This document shows positions 22,501 through 42,700 of a stretch of DNA of 64,000 nt, piece by piece. Source of the DNA: Whitmania pigra (Eukaryota; Annelida; Clitellata; Hirudinida; Haemopidae); the NCBI GenBank assembly GCA_021613335.1, contig JAJTWR010000080.1, positions 82,501-146,500 of the forward strand, given 5' to 3'. The notes under the pieces are model-generated. The model was not told where the DNA came from. It did no database searches and saw nothing but the letters and a program-made list of their open reading frames with translations. Within the stretch, counting starts at the first letter, position 1. Each line of letters starts with the position of its first letter. The position numbers and the translations under genes were made by a program.

Positions 22501-25168
22501 AAGATAAAGGGAGTCAAGCGGGTTATGATCATAATAATTGCCAGTGTCCTGACTACACTTAATTATGTTATTTATTATATTTAATTATTGCGTTTTATTT
22601 TATGTCGCGGAGATGTGATGAGTGTTGGTGCGAGAGAGAGTGTGAGGCGTCGCGAGAGAGAGTGGCAGACGAGTTATGAGTTTTGTGCGACAGCGGGAGA
22701 GAGCGACTGTTTTAGAGATTATTGTATTTATTAATTAATTAATAATATAATAATTATAGTTAGCTGCTGTTTTCTTTTGCATTTACATTGACGCTTTTGG
22801 ATTTTGAATAGAATCGCTTTCCAAATATTAGAATCTTGTTATGTTCCTTCGATTTGATTCTGCTGACCGTGATGACTTATCCCGATAGTTGAGAAGAAAG
22901 AATTTTACAATAATTCCTAACAATGTTATTGACAACAAAATGTACTAACTGTGATGAAACTGGCGTTGATGTAATTTTGTTCATCATCTCCCAACAGCAC
23001 TAAATTGTTATCAACTGTAAATATTAGCGAGATTATGGATTATTTAAGACGATGTTAGTGAACGAAGATAATTTCATACAAGGTGTTATGTTTCCAAAAC
23101 GATTTTTTGCAACGTGACGTGCAAGCAAACTTGTCGTCGATGGCTTCACATCATTTTTGGGCAACTTCTGAATAAATATTAAAAATAAAAATAATTATCT
23201 GTTAATCAAATTTGGTCTCATTTGAAATTGCCCATTTAATTGAAAATTATTTATCTTTTAACAATTATTTTTCTAATTATTTTTATTATTTTTCAAACTC
23301 ACTGACCAAAAATTCTTTGTCAAATTCTCCATTTACTAGCTTTTTATTTACGAGATATTGCAATTTAGTTGTTTGCAAATCTTGCATCGGTTTTGAATCA
23401 TTTAAGCATTGCCCTGTTGACAAATAAATGTTATATAAATGAGGACTAAAAATATTAGGTTGTAAAGAAATATTGGCTCACAGAATCGAGGCTTTCTTGG
23501 AAATTATTAGCTCACAGTATAGATTTCAAAATATTACAAAATTATTTAAATTTATACATAACGGTAATCATATTCATTATTACGTACTTTTTACAAATCG
23601 TCCATGCCCCAAAGCCCAGTCCAAATAATAAGACACAACATATTATTATTAGTGGAATCATCCAAGCTTTTATCCTTTCTGTAAATTAATTTTATTTCTA
23701 TGAAAATGCTGTTCAATAATCTAATTGACATTATCTTAAAGAAGATTAAAGAAAACATCATTGTAATCAAAATTTTAAACAGATAGAGCTTTCCTTGAGG
23801 TTTATGGTTAGGTTTCATGAAATTACAATTTCCAGATTTTCTATCCCGTTTTTCTGTAAAAAATAAAGGTAAATCAAACGCTAATTATGACATCATTAAC
23901 TAATTATATAATAACTATACTAATAGTCAATAACCGTATGATATAGATCCAGACAAAAAAATTTCACATAAAGAAAATTTTCGATTATTATCAGGGTTTA
24001 TTTTTAAGAGTATGAACTGTCCTTCTTTATCACAACGTAAGTGATGGTTGCTAGAGGTGCAGAGTGTAACGTTTGGCAAAATGTCTATATTATAATGCTT
24101 GGTGATCATGACTTCAACATCTTTCATAGGTTTATTGTTTTCTTCTAAAATAAAATGTTACATATCCATGTTTTCCGACATAATCAAATGCAAAAATACT
24201 TTTTACCTATAATCACGATCGACTCTACAAACATCTCTTTCTTCAAGTCAATTGTTATCCATGCTGAATAGTTGAACCAGTTATCGAATGGCAGACACGT
24301 TTTAAAGTCTCCATCAAAAAAGGAATGAGTTTTATTACTCGTTAAAGATGAGTCTATGGTAAAATCAGAGGAATTTATCAGAGGATCTGCAATTTAAACA
24401 AAAGAAATGAAACTGTAATTCAGAAATTTGTTGCTGCAGATTTTTTTACGTGTCGTTATTGAGCAAATATCGATCTTTGTTGTGTCGCTGAATTGATCAG
24501 AGGTAACCGAAATTGTTAGTTCTCTTCCAATTACTAGAGAATCGTTGCATGTGATGACTACCCAATCATTCTCTTCAATGAATATTTGATTGCAAACATG
24601 TGATAAATCTCTGCTGTAAGTTACTGTCATTCTAAAGTGTTCCCTGCTCCCATCAGTTACTATTAATGAAAATTTTAGAAAAGTTTTAATTAATCTTTGA
24701 TTAATAAATGTGTCAACATTCAGCCCAATGGAAAATATTTCTTACCGTAGATACGAACATTTCGAATAATATAACTTCCTTTCAAATCCAAAGTCCAACG
24801 TACTTCTTCTCCAACTTTCACTCTTCTGACATTTGATTGTTCAATAAAATCTTTAAAAAAAATACACCAAGTGGAAATAGAGTAAATTTATTCGAAAATA
24901 TAAATAATGTAACAATAATGTCGTTTAATTAATAAATTCAGACTAATTAATATCGGGTGTTTAGGTTATTTGTTACTCGTTAATAAAGTATATATTAAGA
25001 TAACATGAAGTGCATGAAGTGATAGTTTATTTGAAAGAAATAGAAAGTGAACTCACAGGATGTAAATTCTTCGACTTGATTTACGTCACATTTTAATTCA
25101 TAAAAATGGTTCCACGCAAGCAGCAACAGCATCAGAATCTTAAGTGTCATCTTGCAACCAAAGTTCAT
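18076..25168 (-). CDS. Receptor-type protein tyrosine phosphatase B (tandem paralogue of A)
   Basis: This has the same 23-exon plan as gene A: 25168-25057, 24850-24746, 24659-24450, 24386-24207, 24144-23935, 23678-23588, 23496-23483, 23413-23307, 23167-23080, 23014-22950, 22376-22337, 22284-22187, 21846-21715, 20823-20669, 20583-20448, 20372-20205, 20130-20034, 19974-19904, 19801-19688, 19099-18962, 18794-18646, 18513-18381, 18180-18076. That gives 905 aa from ATG 25168; ATG 25150 is an equally good start and gives 899 aa. It has a hydrophobic signal ([11 protein letters not shown]), two fucolectin-like domains ([30 protein letters not shown]), TM ([15 protein letters not shown]), D1 and D2. 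At the exon 14/15 junction the D1 loop reads HCGAGVGRTG (C535, R541), with Gly where A has Ser; the WPD loop is WTD (D503). D2 has WPE (795-797) and C826-LDGSS-R832. Most exons match A in length to the base. The ligand and substrates are unknown. Confidence 0.9.
19157..19508. repeat. (TAA)n microsatellite in intron 19 of phosphatase B
   Basis: About 350 bp of nearly uninterrupted aat/taa triplets with rare aag and aaa interruptions. It lies between exons 19 and 20 of phosphatase B. Confidence 0.95.
22590..22720. other. GA-rich, CpG-containing island in intron 10 of phosphatase B
   Basis: A block rich in gcgagagagagtgtgag and gtcgcgagagagagtgg motifs inside AT-rich intron sequence. The (GAGA)n runs could bind GAGA-type factors or be part of a retroelement LTR. 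I found no matching second copy or terminal repeats, so the nature of this block is open. Confidence 0.35.
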
Positions 25169-25558
25169 TCAAGGTGAGTTTGCACATATATCCCTTAAAG
25201 TATCAAACTAATAATTAACAACTGATAAAATAGATACTATTATTAGACAGTAGTAAGCTGTTAATTAAAATAATCAAAAAAAAAAGTTAATTCAAACAAA
25301 CTCCAAATGAAGTTTATTACAAGCTTTTAAATAACTGTTTGTTTTATTAACGTCCGTTGCATGGCTAGATTGATTAGGACGGTGCACCCGAAGCGGGGTT
25401 TGAATTCGCACTGCCATCGTGAGAGGTAAATAACTGTTCCTTTAAGGACTACTTAAATTAGTCATGCAGGAAACTACAAAAGTGTAATTACCCAATTATA
25501 GAAATTAAAATTATTAATTTAAAGACAATTGTTCTTAATTTCACTTATTCACTCACTT
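25169..25558. promoter_or_regulatory. Upstream region of phosphatase B
   Basis: 5' flank of phosphatase B. A weakly tRNA-like scrap lies at about 25359-25425 (gcatggctagattgattagg, then gggtttgaattcgcactgcc) and may be a decayed SINE head. No other element is recognised. Confidence 0.3.
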
Positions 25559-25922
<364 letters not shown>

Positions 25923-26379
25923 GACAAAGCAATCTAGTCCAAATCATTTCAGATATGCAAAGGACTATAATCAAATAAACAAACAAAGCAAAGCAATCTG
26001 GTTTTATAAAACGTTGCTACATGGAAATCAGGATTTAATTAGGCTATAACTTCTCTAAACTTTAATAGCCAGTTGAAAATTGCAATTATTAATTGTTGTG
26101 GAAGAAACTTTTGAAATTGTGTGCTTTCGTTTATAAACCTGCTTTCTCTTCAGCTCTATAATCGTCATTCACATCATTGAGGGAGGTCTCGAAATTGGGG
26201 AAAATTGGTTTATAGGCTTTAACTTTTAAGGAAATAACCACAAACTGATTTAAAACAAAATTGATTTTCAACGAGGGCGTTTAGATTCAGCAAACAAACC
26301 CAGTTGCGATTAACGAAAAGATGTTAAATTTTTAGACTGAAATGATATCTCAAGCAAGGTCTTCCATCGATTTTTGAAC
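25923..26379. other. Intergenic DNA between repeat arrays
   Basis: Sequence between the microsatellite and the minisatellite. No coding or RNA signal is seen. Confidence 0.5.
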
Positions 26380-26938
26380 TTCAGTACTGTGTAGCATTAA
26401 TTCAGTAATAATTACTTCAGTACTGTGTAGCATTAATTCAGTAATAATTACTTCAGTACTGTGTAGCATTAATTCAGTAATAATTATTTCAGTACTGTGT
26501 AGCATTAATTCAGTAATAATTACTTCAGTACTGTGTAGCATTAATTCAGTAATAATTATTTCAGTACTGTGTAGCATTAATTCAGTAATAATTACTTCAG
26601 TACTGTGTAGCATTAATTCAGTAATAATTACTTCAGTACTGTGTAGCATTAATTCAGTAATAATTACTTCAGTACTGTGTAGCATTAATTCAGTAATAAT
26701 TACTTCAGTACTGTGTAGCATTAATTCAGTAATAATTACTTCAGTACTGTGTAGCATTAATTCAGTAATAATTACTTCAGTACTGTGTAGCATTAATTCA
26801 GTAATAATTAATTCAGTACTGTGTAGCATTAATTCAGTAATAATTACTTAAGTACTGTGTAGCATTAATTCAGTAATAATTACTTCAGTACTGTGTAGCA
26901 TTAATTCAGTAATAATTACTTCAGTAATGTGTAGCATT
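26380..26938. repeat. 36-bp minisatellite, ~15.5 copies
   Basis: Tandem copies of a 36-bp unit (ttcagtactgtgtagcatta followed by attcagtaataattac) that are nearly identical, differing mainly at one c/t position. Because 36 is divisible by three, an open frame persists on the minus strand (MLHSTEVIITEL repeated). There are no splice, start or codon-use signs of a gene. Confidence 0.95.
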
Positions 26939-27600
26939 CTTATTTCATGAAATGTTAAATTGAGCTGCGACTGGACTTTGCTTAGAAAGAGTGAAGTTTA
27001 TGCATGGGTTAAGTAGTTCGTGACCCACAAGGACCTCCCAGCGCTGAATTACCATTGTCTTTTTGCTCATTAGCCTTCGGACTCCAGGATAATTTTTGTT
27101 TCCTCTGTAATCATCACTCATCATTGCCTTAGATGCTTTTAAATGCTAATCATTCAGGAGCCTGATTAATACTAGTTTCCATTTAGTGGACCAAATGACA
27201 AAGACATTATATAGAAAATAAATCCTTAAACTGTTCATGCTTCGCTGTAACTTGCATCGTTTATCGTCGTGTTGTGGTTGATTAACGGAGTTAGATTACT
27301 TTTAGCATATGGAAATTCACGTAGTAACTTTCGCAAAGACCCAAGTTTCCTACCCTATTGGGAAAAGTTTCGATATCAAATTTGGTTACATATTACGAGT
27401 TTCGATAGCTAAATTAAAAGACTTTTGTTTTCTTTTTGAATCTTTAGGGTGAGCTTAATTGACTTTTACAACATTTAAGCACACTTAAAAAAATTGCCCA
27501 AACATCCCCTACCTCGCCATATTTTAAATTCCTCTGCTGCTGTCTTTGTTTCATCATTTATTGAGTCAGAAAAATGTTTAAAATAAGTAAAATCGAGCAA
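26939..27600. other. Intergenic DNA, 3' flank of EARS2
   Basis: Single-copy-looking DNA downstream of the minus-strand EARS2 gene, probably including its 3' UTR. No gene is recognised. Confidence 0.5.
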
Positions 27601-34329
<6,729 letters not shown>

Positions 34330-37300
34330 ATGGCTCAGGGTAGGCCCATTAAATGTGTTGTGGTTGGAGATGGAACAGTTGGTAAGACATGCATGCTCAT
34401 TTCCTATACGACGGACAGTTTTCCAGGAGAATACGTGCCAACTGTGTAAGTAGCTGTCTTTTGGTACATCGTTTGTATGAATTGTAAATGCTGAAATTGC
34501 CTTTACAATTGATACAGTTTTGACAATTACACAAGTTCCATGATGGTCGATGGCGTTCCAGTGAGCCTTGGCCTTTGGGACACTGCAGGGCAGGAGGATT
34601 ATGATAGATTGCGACCACTATCCTACCCACAGGTGCAGAATTATTTAAGCAAATTTTCTTTAAAATGCTGTTACGTTTTGTAAAGCTTCACTTTGTAAGG
34701 GTTTCAATGTTTGATCAACTTGAATTTGTTTATGAGATTCTGTTTCAGAAACATGGTTTTCAGTTTTCATTCATGCATTTTATGCTAAATTTCACATTAA
34801 AAGAGTTGTTTTTTCTTTCCAACGAACAGACCGATGTCTTCTTAATCTGCTTCAGTGTTGTAAGTCCTTCGTCATTTGAAAACATCAGTACTAAATGGTG
34901 CCCTGAGATCAAGCACCATTGTCCTGATGCTGCTGTACTCCTCGTTGGTGAGTGTTGTTGTATTTTCTTGTATCATACTACTTCATATCTTGCTGTGTGA
35001 TGAGAGTATCATGAGAGTATCTCACTAAATGCATCTCATTTTAAACTCGTTACTTATGATTGAAGTCTTAGCTTGCTTCATCACATGCTGTTCGCAGTGT
35101 TACCAAGTCGTTCTGGAAATTATTAATTGAAAAATAATTAATCGATTTTTATAGTTTGACATGAGGATGTGCTTCAAGACATTCTTTATAACCTTGTATC
35201 CTGTATTTCAGATTGCTGGATATTAATGGATATTAAGTGTAAATTGACTAATAATTCATTTTTTTCAATTTTATTTATTACTTATTCAAACAAAATTATT
35301 TTATTAGAAGTCTAACATTGAGCATCATAAAATACAGTAAAACATGATTGTTGTTCATCAGTAGTTAATTGTTTATTAATTTATAATGAAGTTATTAATA
35401 CTAATTACTGGTTATACTTATTAATAATGATCTCTCAACATAATTTGATGTTGCTGTCTGCTTTTGCTTGGTTACATAACTCTTGAGTCCCGTTCGTATG
35501 TCAAAACATGGCCACAATCATTCAACAAATCCTACGGGTGTCATTATTATTAATTTTAATCCTTTTACAATCAGTGTTCAAATCATAAATGTTTAAAAAA
35601 TTAAAAACAAGTTATTCAATGTGCTGGAGTACAACATGAGCTTCTCATAATTTAAAATAATAACAAAAAAGCAATATTGAGAATATTAATAAAAATATAC
35701 TGAAAAGGTAATTATTATTTAAATGTTAGTTTTTTTAAAAGCATTTTTGAATATAAAATATAGCCAACAAATGATTATAATATTTATTAAATGGTAAAGA
35801 AACAGGAGCAGTTGTCCTGGACTGATGAAGTCGCAGGAGGAATAATTATGAATTAACAACAAAATCTTGATCATCATCCATGTTTCTTAAGTGCCTCGTT
35901 TAACTTCTTGACTGGCGTTTATTGGACTCCACCTTTTTAAAATCTTTTCTTTTTCAAATTAATTGCTGAACTTCCTAATTAAAGCCAAGGAACGGATTCT
36001 TTGTTTCTCACCAACGTGCACGTGCGTTCGACACCGTCTCACAGCCAATGGGAATGCGCAGACTGATTTCAGAATTTAATCCGACATAAAAAATCCTTTT
36101 TAAGAAAATCAGTGCAACCTATTTCAGATTATGAAATCATTTTGCAGGCATGAGACTTCAGTGCTGTTAGCTGTGGGATGGTGTTTTTAATTTAGCAGCA
36201 CTTGCAGTCTGCTTCACATCATCTTTCACCACTCAGTGGGACCAATTCTCACCTAAACATGCCAATGTATGACTGTCATCATCATCTTCATGTATGACTG
36301 TCATCTTCATCATCTTCATGTATGACTGTCATCTTCATCACCACCAGCATTGTGACAGGAGTTTGGATATTAAATCTTTTACCGTCTCTGCTACTTTTAC
36401 TATAAGTGAAAACTTATTTTAGCTTATGTAGAAGAGCAATTACTTCAACTTAACAATCAATGTTTTTTCTTGTGACCACTTTTAATAGAATCATTTTCAT
36501 TACCTTGTTGTAAACATGTACTCCTTTTAATAAAGCCTCATCAAAACATTTCTAGTGTGACAATGAACGACTCAGAAATAAAATTCCACTTCAGTACAGA
36601 TTGATGACAACACACTCTGACAGCAATTGAAGTATTTTCAATTCATTTAGCTGTTGCACATCCAGACACCAATAGAACCATTGACTTATTTATCCTCCCA
36701 ACCAGATGCAAAACATGTTCACATCCTCAATTGATTGTATTTCACTTTACACATTTTTCTTTAAATATTAAAAAAAAATTCATTTTAATATCAGGAACAA
36801 AAATCGATCTGAGAGAAGATAAGGACGTCTTGAATCAGCTGGCTGCCAACAATCTTGCCCCAGTCAAAAGAGAGCAGGGAGTCAAAATGGCCTCCAAGAT
36901 TAGGGCCGTCAAGTACCTCGAATGCTCAGCCCTCACACAAAGGGGCCTCAAGCAGGTAGCGAGCTTTGTTTGTCTTGCCAGGTTCTATTGGATGCTATTT
37001 ATAGTGGTTAAGATCAGAGACCTTTGTTATCTTTGTTTTGGTAAAGGCTCGGCTGAATATTCTTTGTTGCAATAACAGTTGCAGTAGTTGTTGATGCTAA
37101 TAAATTAATTACGTTATGTTATTTGAAAAAAGCATTAGTCATAATTAAGCACAATGCAAAGAGGGTTAAATGACATTAGATATGATTTGCATTTGTATTT
37201 AGCCGATTCGATTTTAGTGCCTTATGCATCCGAATAGGATCCGCCATTTATATAGCTCCCCTACCCAAGGGTGCTCGAACTGGTGGTGTGAACCGGGTTG

Positions 37301-37913
37301 CAAACACGACACGTAATGATGACTGTTGCTTTCAACGCCGTTCGCAGGCACGCAACCCTCGGAGCCAATCGCACGCCAATAGGATGATGATGATGATGAC
37401 AACGACGAACACATGCATTATTAGTAATTATAATGATTGGAGATTCATCACCATTGTTACTTATTGTGGCAATCTTATCGTTTATGCATTTCATCAAATC
37501 ATTTCTCTTTATCAAAATTTATTTTCCTACTGCAATCAATTTTTATGAAATGCCATTTGGTCACACAAAATGCATTTATTTTCTTTAACACATTTATCCT
37601 TATCAACTTCTCACTATTTGTTTACAGAACATGCTGCTTATTTAAAAAAAATATTTTTGTGTTTAATGTGTCTGACTTAAACTTCAAAATACAAATTCAT
37701 TTTTTGATGTTTTAATAATTACAACATTGATCGTTTTCATTAATTTTTATTACAATTAAATAAATTAACAAACAACTGAAAACAATTTTGGAAGCCACTT
37801 TATTTTTAAAACAAATATTTTTTATTTATTATTAGGTATTTGACGAAGCGGTCAGAGCTGTACTCAATCCTCAGCCGACCGTCCGACCAATAAGGAAATG
37901 CCTCCTGATATGA
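34330..37913 (+). CDS. Mtl: Mig-2-like (Mtl) Rac-family small GTPase
   Basis: Five exons (34330-34445, 34518-34632, 34830-34947, 36795-36955, 37836-37913) give 195 aa with consistent phases. All G-box motifs are present: P-loop GDGTVGKT, switch I YVPTVFDNY, switch [25 protein letters not shown] (guanine specificity, Rho-type) and ECSAL. The Rho insert reads [16 protein letters not shown]. The C-terminus RPIRKCLLI has a polybasic stretch and a CAAX box ending in Ile, predicting geranylgeranylation and membrane attachment. The N-terminal [12 protein letters not shown] with [20 protein letters not shown] matches Drosophila Mtl and C. elegans MIG-2 better than canonical Rac1, which has GAVGKTCLL and a shorter N-terminus. 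The family acts in actin remodelling, cell migration and axon guidance. Intron 3 is long (1.8 kb). Confidence 0.9.
36270..36352. repeat. ~30-bp imperfect tandem repeat in Mtl intron 3
   Basis: Three copies of atgtatgactgtcatc followed by a variable number of atc/ttc triplets. Confidence 0.7.
37235..37382 (-). mobile_element. tRNA-derived SINE in Mtl intron 4
   Basis: Reverse-orientation copy with the gttgcaaacacgacacgtaa core, 'gttgctttcaacgccgttcg' between the boxes, and the head ggcacgcaaccctcggagcc. It is followed by (gat)n. It is the same subtype as the copies at 7.1 and 12.6 kb and carries the same upstream 'agtgccttatgcatccgaat' stretch. Confidence 0.75.
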
Positions 37914-39700
37914 GCATCCACGATTGGCTCGACCTGTCAGCCTGTACAGAACTTTCATATTGCCAGTTTGTTCATCTTTTGTTGAGTCACAAAGTTGAAT
38001 AGCTTGTAGTTTGTAGATCGGAGGATCGTTTCTTATTTATCAAAGTTGCTTTCAAAATCATCTTAGAAATTCTTTTTGTCGGCTTTGTTTATTTTTTTAT
38101 TTGTGTAGCGGACGTAATCCAATGGATATTTCATCGTGACAAAAGATTTGTTTCCGTGAACCATTACTGGTGAAACCATTTCTTTAAACCATTTTTTTAG
38201 CTTTTGGTGTTCAAGTTACTTTTATTTGAAATCATGTCACAGGAAATGCCTGGCTTGCTACAAAATTTTGTTTTATAAATACGTATTCTTGAAAATTACA
38301 AATTTAATCGTTTCATGATCACTGTCGAATGTGCAATGAGAAAATACCAAAAATGTTTGGAGAAATCACATTAGTGTGAATTAATTTACCCTCTTCTGGG
38401 GGTTGATGTGTTCTCATAAGCAGAGTTATTTGTTGGTGGACCCCAGATACACATGAGTTATTTGCTTTTTGTGTCTTTTATCTGTTAACTCAAACACATA
38501 TTTCGTGATTTGATATTTGATCAAAAATCCCCTCAAAGAAGCCATCAAAATCTGTTTGAGCATCATCATCACTTGTCGTTTGTGTCGTACTTGCAACAAA
38601 ATCCTTCTCCCCCATCACCATCTAACTATCTTGATGTGCTAATTTACTTCCTACTTTTTTCATAAATGTTGAGAAAATTGTTCGTGCAAAATCGCTCACA
38701 TTTGACCGAGGCTCAGATGCGGGCGCTGAAACAACCAGTGGCTGATTTTTAAGTTGTTTTTGGATAAATGTCGCAATTTAACAATTGAATTAACATTCAT
38801 TTGGAACCTAAGCTTAAACTTTTGCTTTTATGGATCCTGTTTTAATGCTTTCTTAACAATTAATTTGGATTTTATCTAAGTTTGACATCTGAAACTCGTA
38901 ACGTGCACGTGTGAATTGTAGCAGATTGTTTGTGCAAATCATCCTAAACTACAAACACTAGCTTTGCTATTCAAATAAAGTTAAGTGATGCAGTGTTAAT
39001 AAAAGTGAACATTGTGTTGAGATTATTGCCAATGAAGCCTTCCAAACATGCAGTCTAAAAACATCTAAAATATGCAGTCAATTTATAAATTATATTCCAA
39101 AAGGTTTTTGAAAAGTTGACCAAAACATATGAAAACTCGTCTATAACACACCAATTGGCAGAGGTACCTTGGAACATTGCAGCTCCATAATCTTCAAAGC
39201 CTTTCACAACAAAATCTTTTCAAATAGAAAATATTTTAAAGCCAAGGACTACATTCGAAAAATCTCTCCTGGGGAGTTGTGCAGACGACGGAAACATCAA
39301 TCGATGCCATTCTATGCCCAGAACAATCAATCTGGCAATTTGTTGCCAAAAAAACTAAACTCATCTTTTGGATGAATTGATTAGAAAGTGACTTGAAGAA
39401 GATAAATAAACAAAGTTGATAAAGATTATTGAAAACAAGAAACATGGCATTACAAAGCCACACTCTTCAACAGAAAAAATCACAATGGTTTTTACTATTA
39501 GTTCGACTAAGGTCATGAAAAGAAAACAAACTTTCACACGTGACGTTCCACACACTCGAAACATTTTCAACCACTCGGGTTCATTAGCATCATCCACCTC
39601 TCATCCAGATGCAAACAGGTTGGTGTTAAGAATTAGTACTTATCATTAATTTAATACTCGTTAATATTCATTACTATTAGCTATGTTCATACAATAAATA
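37914..39700. other. Convergent intergenic region, Mtl 3' flank / Kelch 3' flank
   Basis: Contains the 3' UTRs of two convergent genes. Several 60-80 codon frames occur on both strands around 39.2-39.65 kb (for example, sequence encoding FTRDVPHTRNIFNHSGSLAS), but none has a start context, splice pattern or family match that I trust. Confidence 0.5.
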
Positions 39701-42700
39701 TCAACAGTAAGGTGGAGGTGGATTGGTGTAATCATCGAACAATCTCTGAGGAAGCTTGACTCTGCATGCCACGACACCTGCAAAGAATCATTTGACAATT
39801 TGTTAATTGATGACAATTTGTCATTAACATATAATAAGCAGTTATGATAACAGTTCCAAATTTTGATCATGAAGTTATGATTGAAATCAATCAAGAGAAT
39901 TTAACATTGTTGGTCCTAATAAGAAATTATTAATTAGTGGTAACAAACATTGGTATATGAACAGAAGAAATCAAGGTTTTCATTTGTAACACATTCTACA
40001 GCAAATAGAGTGTTATACAGTTTAGACTTCACATTAATTAATGTGAAACTGTAAGTCATTAATACATAATTACAACTAACAAACAAAAGCACATTACAAG
40101 TTCCCAGTAACTTCAACTAGTTAGTACCTAATCGATAGTTAAAACGAGAAACTGAAACCTCTCAAATAGAAACCCAACCTGTCATTGGCTCGGGAAGTTT
40201 GTTCTTGAGTAGTTCCCATGAGTCATTCTCGATGTCATAGGCCTGAACGTTCTCTTGGAAACTGTGTGCATCCCAGCTGTACCCACCAAGGATAAACACC
40301 TGATGTGCATTAACATAATTTATTAACATTACATAACTTGTTAACATTATTTATTATTTATAATTAACATAACAAGTGATAGATAATACAGTCGTTGGTT
40401 AGCTTAAAATAAAAATATGGACTCCCATAGCTAACAGATCCATCATGTAACACATTGGTAATACTTACAAAATTAATTTCAAAAAATCATATTTCCCATA
40501 AAAACAAAAATTGTCCAAAACATTCCAATCGATGCACTATACAGCATCCCACCTTTCCATCACACTTGACAGCAGGTGCTTCTGACTGCCCCTGTGTTGC
40601 TGAGGAGAGGATGGTCCACTCGTCTGAGTCGATGTCGTAGCACTCGGTCATCATCACGTCGTGTCTGTCTCCTGGCGGTTTAAAAAGAACATGCATTTGC
40701 ACCTGTTAAGTTTAATATAATATGCGATATATTTTAGTTGTACGTGTTACATAATTTAGCCTGATGCCAACTATGTGTAAGATGGAGTCAGAATTAGCAG
40801 TGCATTTGAGGTGCAAATTCATTGCATTGTATTGGTGTAGTCCCAGTGTAGTTGAAGAAGTTGACAAATAAGCAAGGACATGATTTTAAACATTTTAAAT
40901 AATAAATAAAAAATCATTTGAACTAATTTATATTTACCAATATTATATGGCAAAGAAAAGGATGCAAATGGGGTTAGAAACAAAATATGAATAGCTCTCT
41001 GTAATTGAATAGGGTCAGGACTTTTAAAAATCTCCTGATTTAGCTCATTGCAACTTGTTACTCTTAATTGACGGACAGGCTCTAATTACTAGGACCTGGG
41101 TAATTATCTAAACCCATTAAGATTTAATTGAACCAAAATAAATTCTTTTTAAAATCAAAATAAAACAAGACAAAATGGTTTCTGATAATTCAGCAGAGAT
41201 GGTTTAAAGATGAAACAAACATCAAAACTATTTGAACATTACAATAAAGTTGCTCAAAAGATGTTATTGACTTTCTTGGGGTGATTTTTAAGGCTCACAT
41301 TTTTGACAAATAAAAATTATAAAATCATGCAAATCCAAAAAAAATAGTTGTGAGACTAAATTTTAATTAGGTAGTAAATATTCACAATCACATATCTCAT
41401 CTTGACCATTCCAACATATCTCATTCCAACCTACCTGCATTGGTGTTTCCGGCACAGACGTAAAGCTTGTTGCCATGGGCGACCATGACATGGTAACCCC
41501 TGCTCTGATTGAGGGGGGCCCTTGCCTGCCACCCTGACCTGTCCAGGTCGTAACAGAGCACGTCATCCGTGAAGTCCTCTCCTGGGCATCCACCGGATAT
41601 ATAAACCTGAAGCAGCAGAAGCAATGACAAGTAGAATGACATTTACATTGAGAATTACGATGCTGATGGTATTACATCATAATAGGGACACAGCAATCAT
41701 TAATATTATTTCTTATTTAATGTTTTCTTATTTAATTCTTATTACTAATATCATTTAGATCATGAAATAAAACATAGGCTACCCCTCATTAAAAACAACA
41801 TCAATCACAAGATCATTTCCCCACAACTCTACAAACCTTGGAACCATGGGCACATCCAGCATGGCTGAACAATGTGTGAGGAAGTGTGGAGATGGGAGAC
41901 CACTCGTTGGAAGCAAAATCATATTTTTCGGCCGTGTTGAGCGCCACACGGTTGTGCTTTCCACCGACTGCCACCAGACAATTTGGCATCGTGATGAGCG
42001 AGAAGTGCGTGCGAGGGACGCTCATCGACGAGATTTGAAGCCATTTTCCGTCCCTCGGATTGTATCTGTTTTAAAGTGTAATTACGAATTCTAAGACCAA
42101 AAATTACAGTAAATTGACTAACATGCAATGACATCCCATTAATGCCAAAAGTAAATACTTCACATAAAATTAAATAAAAGCAAACAATTAGCAGCATGCC
42201 TTTCACAAAAAACAAACCGACCGACCTAAAAGCATTGTTAGTGGCATGGCTTCCGTCTCCTGCCATGGCTGTCTGTCCTCCGACAACAAAGACGAAATCG
42301 TTGACGACGGCAACGGCAGCAAAGTACCTGCGATCCTTTGTAGGAGCGAGACTGACAAAGGAACCCAACTGGCCCCCCTTGATGGGGGCAGCCATCATGT
42401 TGGTGCACAGGGTGTTGTCAAGGTAACCTGCCCCCATGACAACGAGGCAGTCCCTGTAGGCCCTCATCCGACACACGTGGGAATTTGCTTGAAAGTAAAT
42501 TTAGCATCAACAAATTGAGTAGTGGAAAGTAGTGTATTAAGTATTATTATATATTATTCTAAGGGTTTAAAGATGAATGCATTTACTGATGATGTAATGT
42601 TACAAACATTCCTTAACAAACCCATCTTATAATAATATGTTAATATTTTGCAGTTTAAAATTAGTACACTTAAAAAAAAACAATGCAATATCCTTTACAA

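Noticed and set aside
23829..23860. Possible extra exon between exons 5 and 6 of phosphatase B
   Set aside because: Including it creates a stop at the next junction. Direct joining is in phase and matches gene A.
25359..25425. tRNA-like A and B box motifs
   Set aside because: The spacing and arms do not fold into a credible tRNA. It is at best a decayed SINE head.
26350..26829. 159-codon minus-strand frame of twelve-residue repeats
   Set aside because: It is produced by the 36-bp minisatellite, whose period is a multiple of three. It does not begin at a convincing start.
42196..42518. Plus-strand frames of 76 and 90 codons
   Set aside because: They are antisense shadows of Kelch exon 6, which has clear family motifs on the minus strand.
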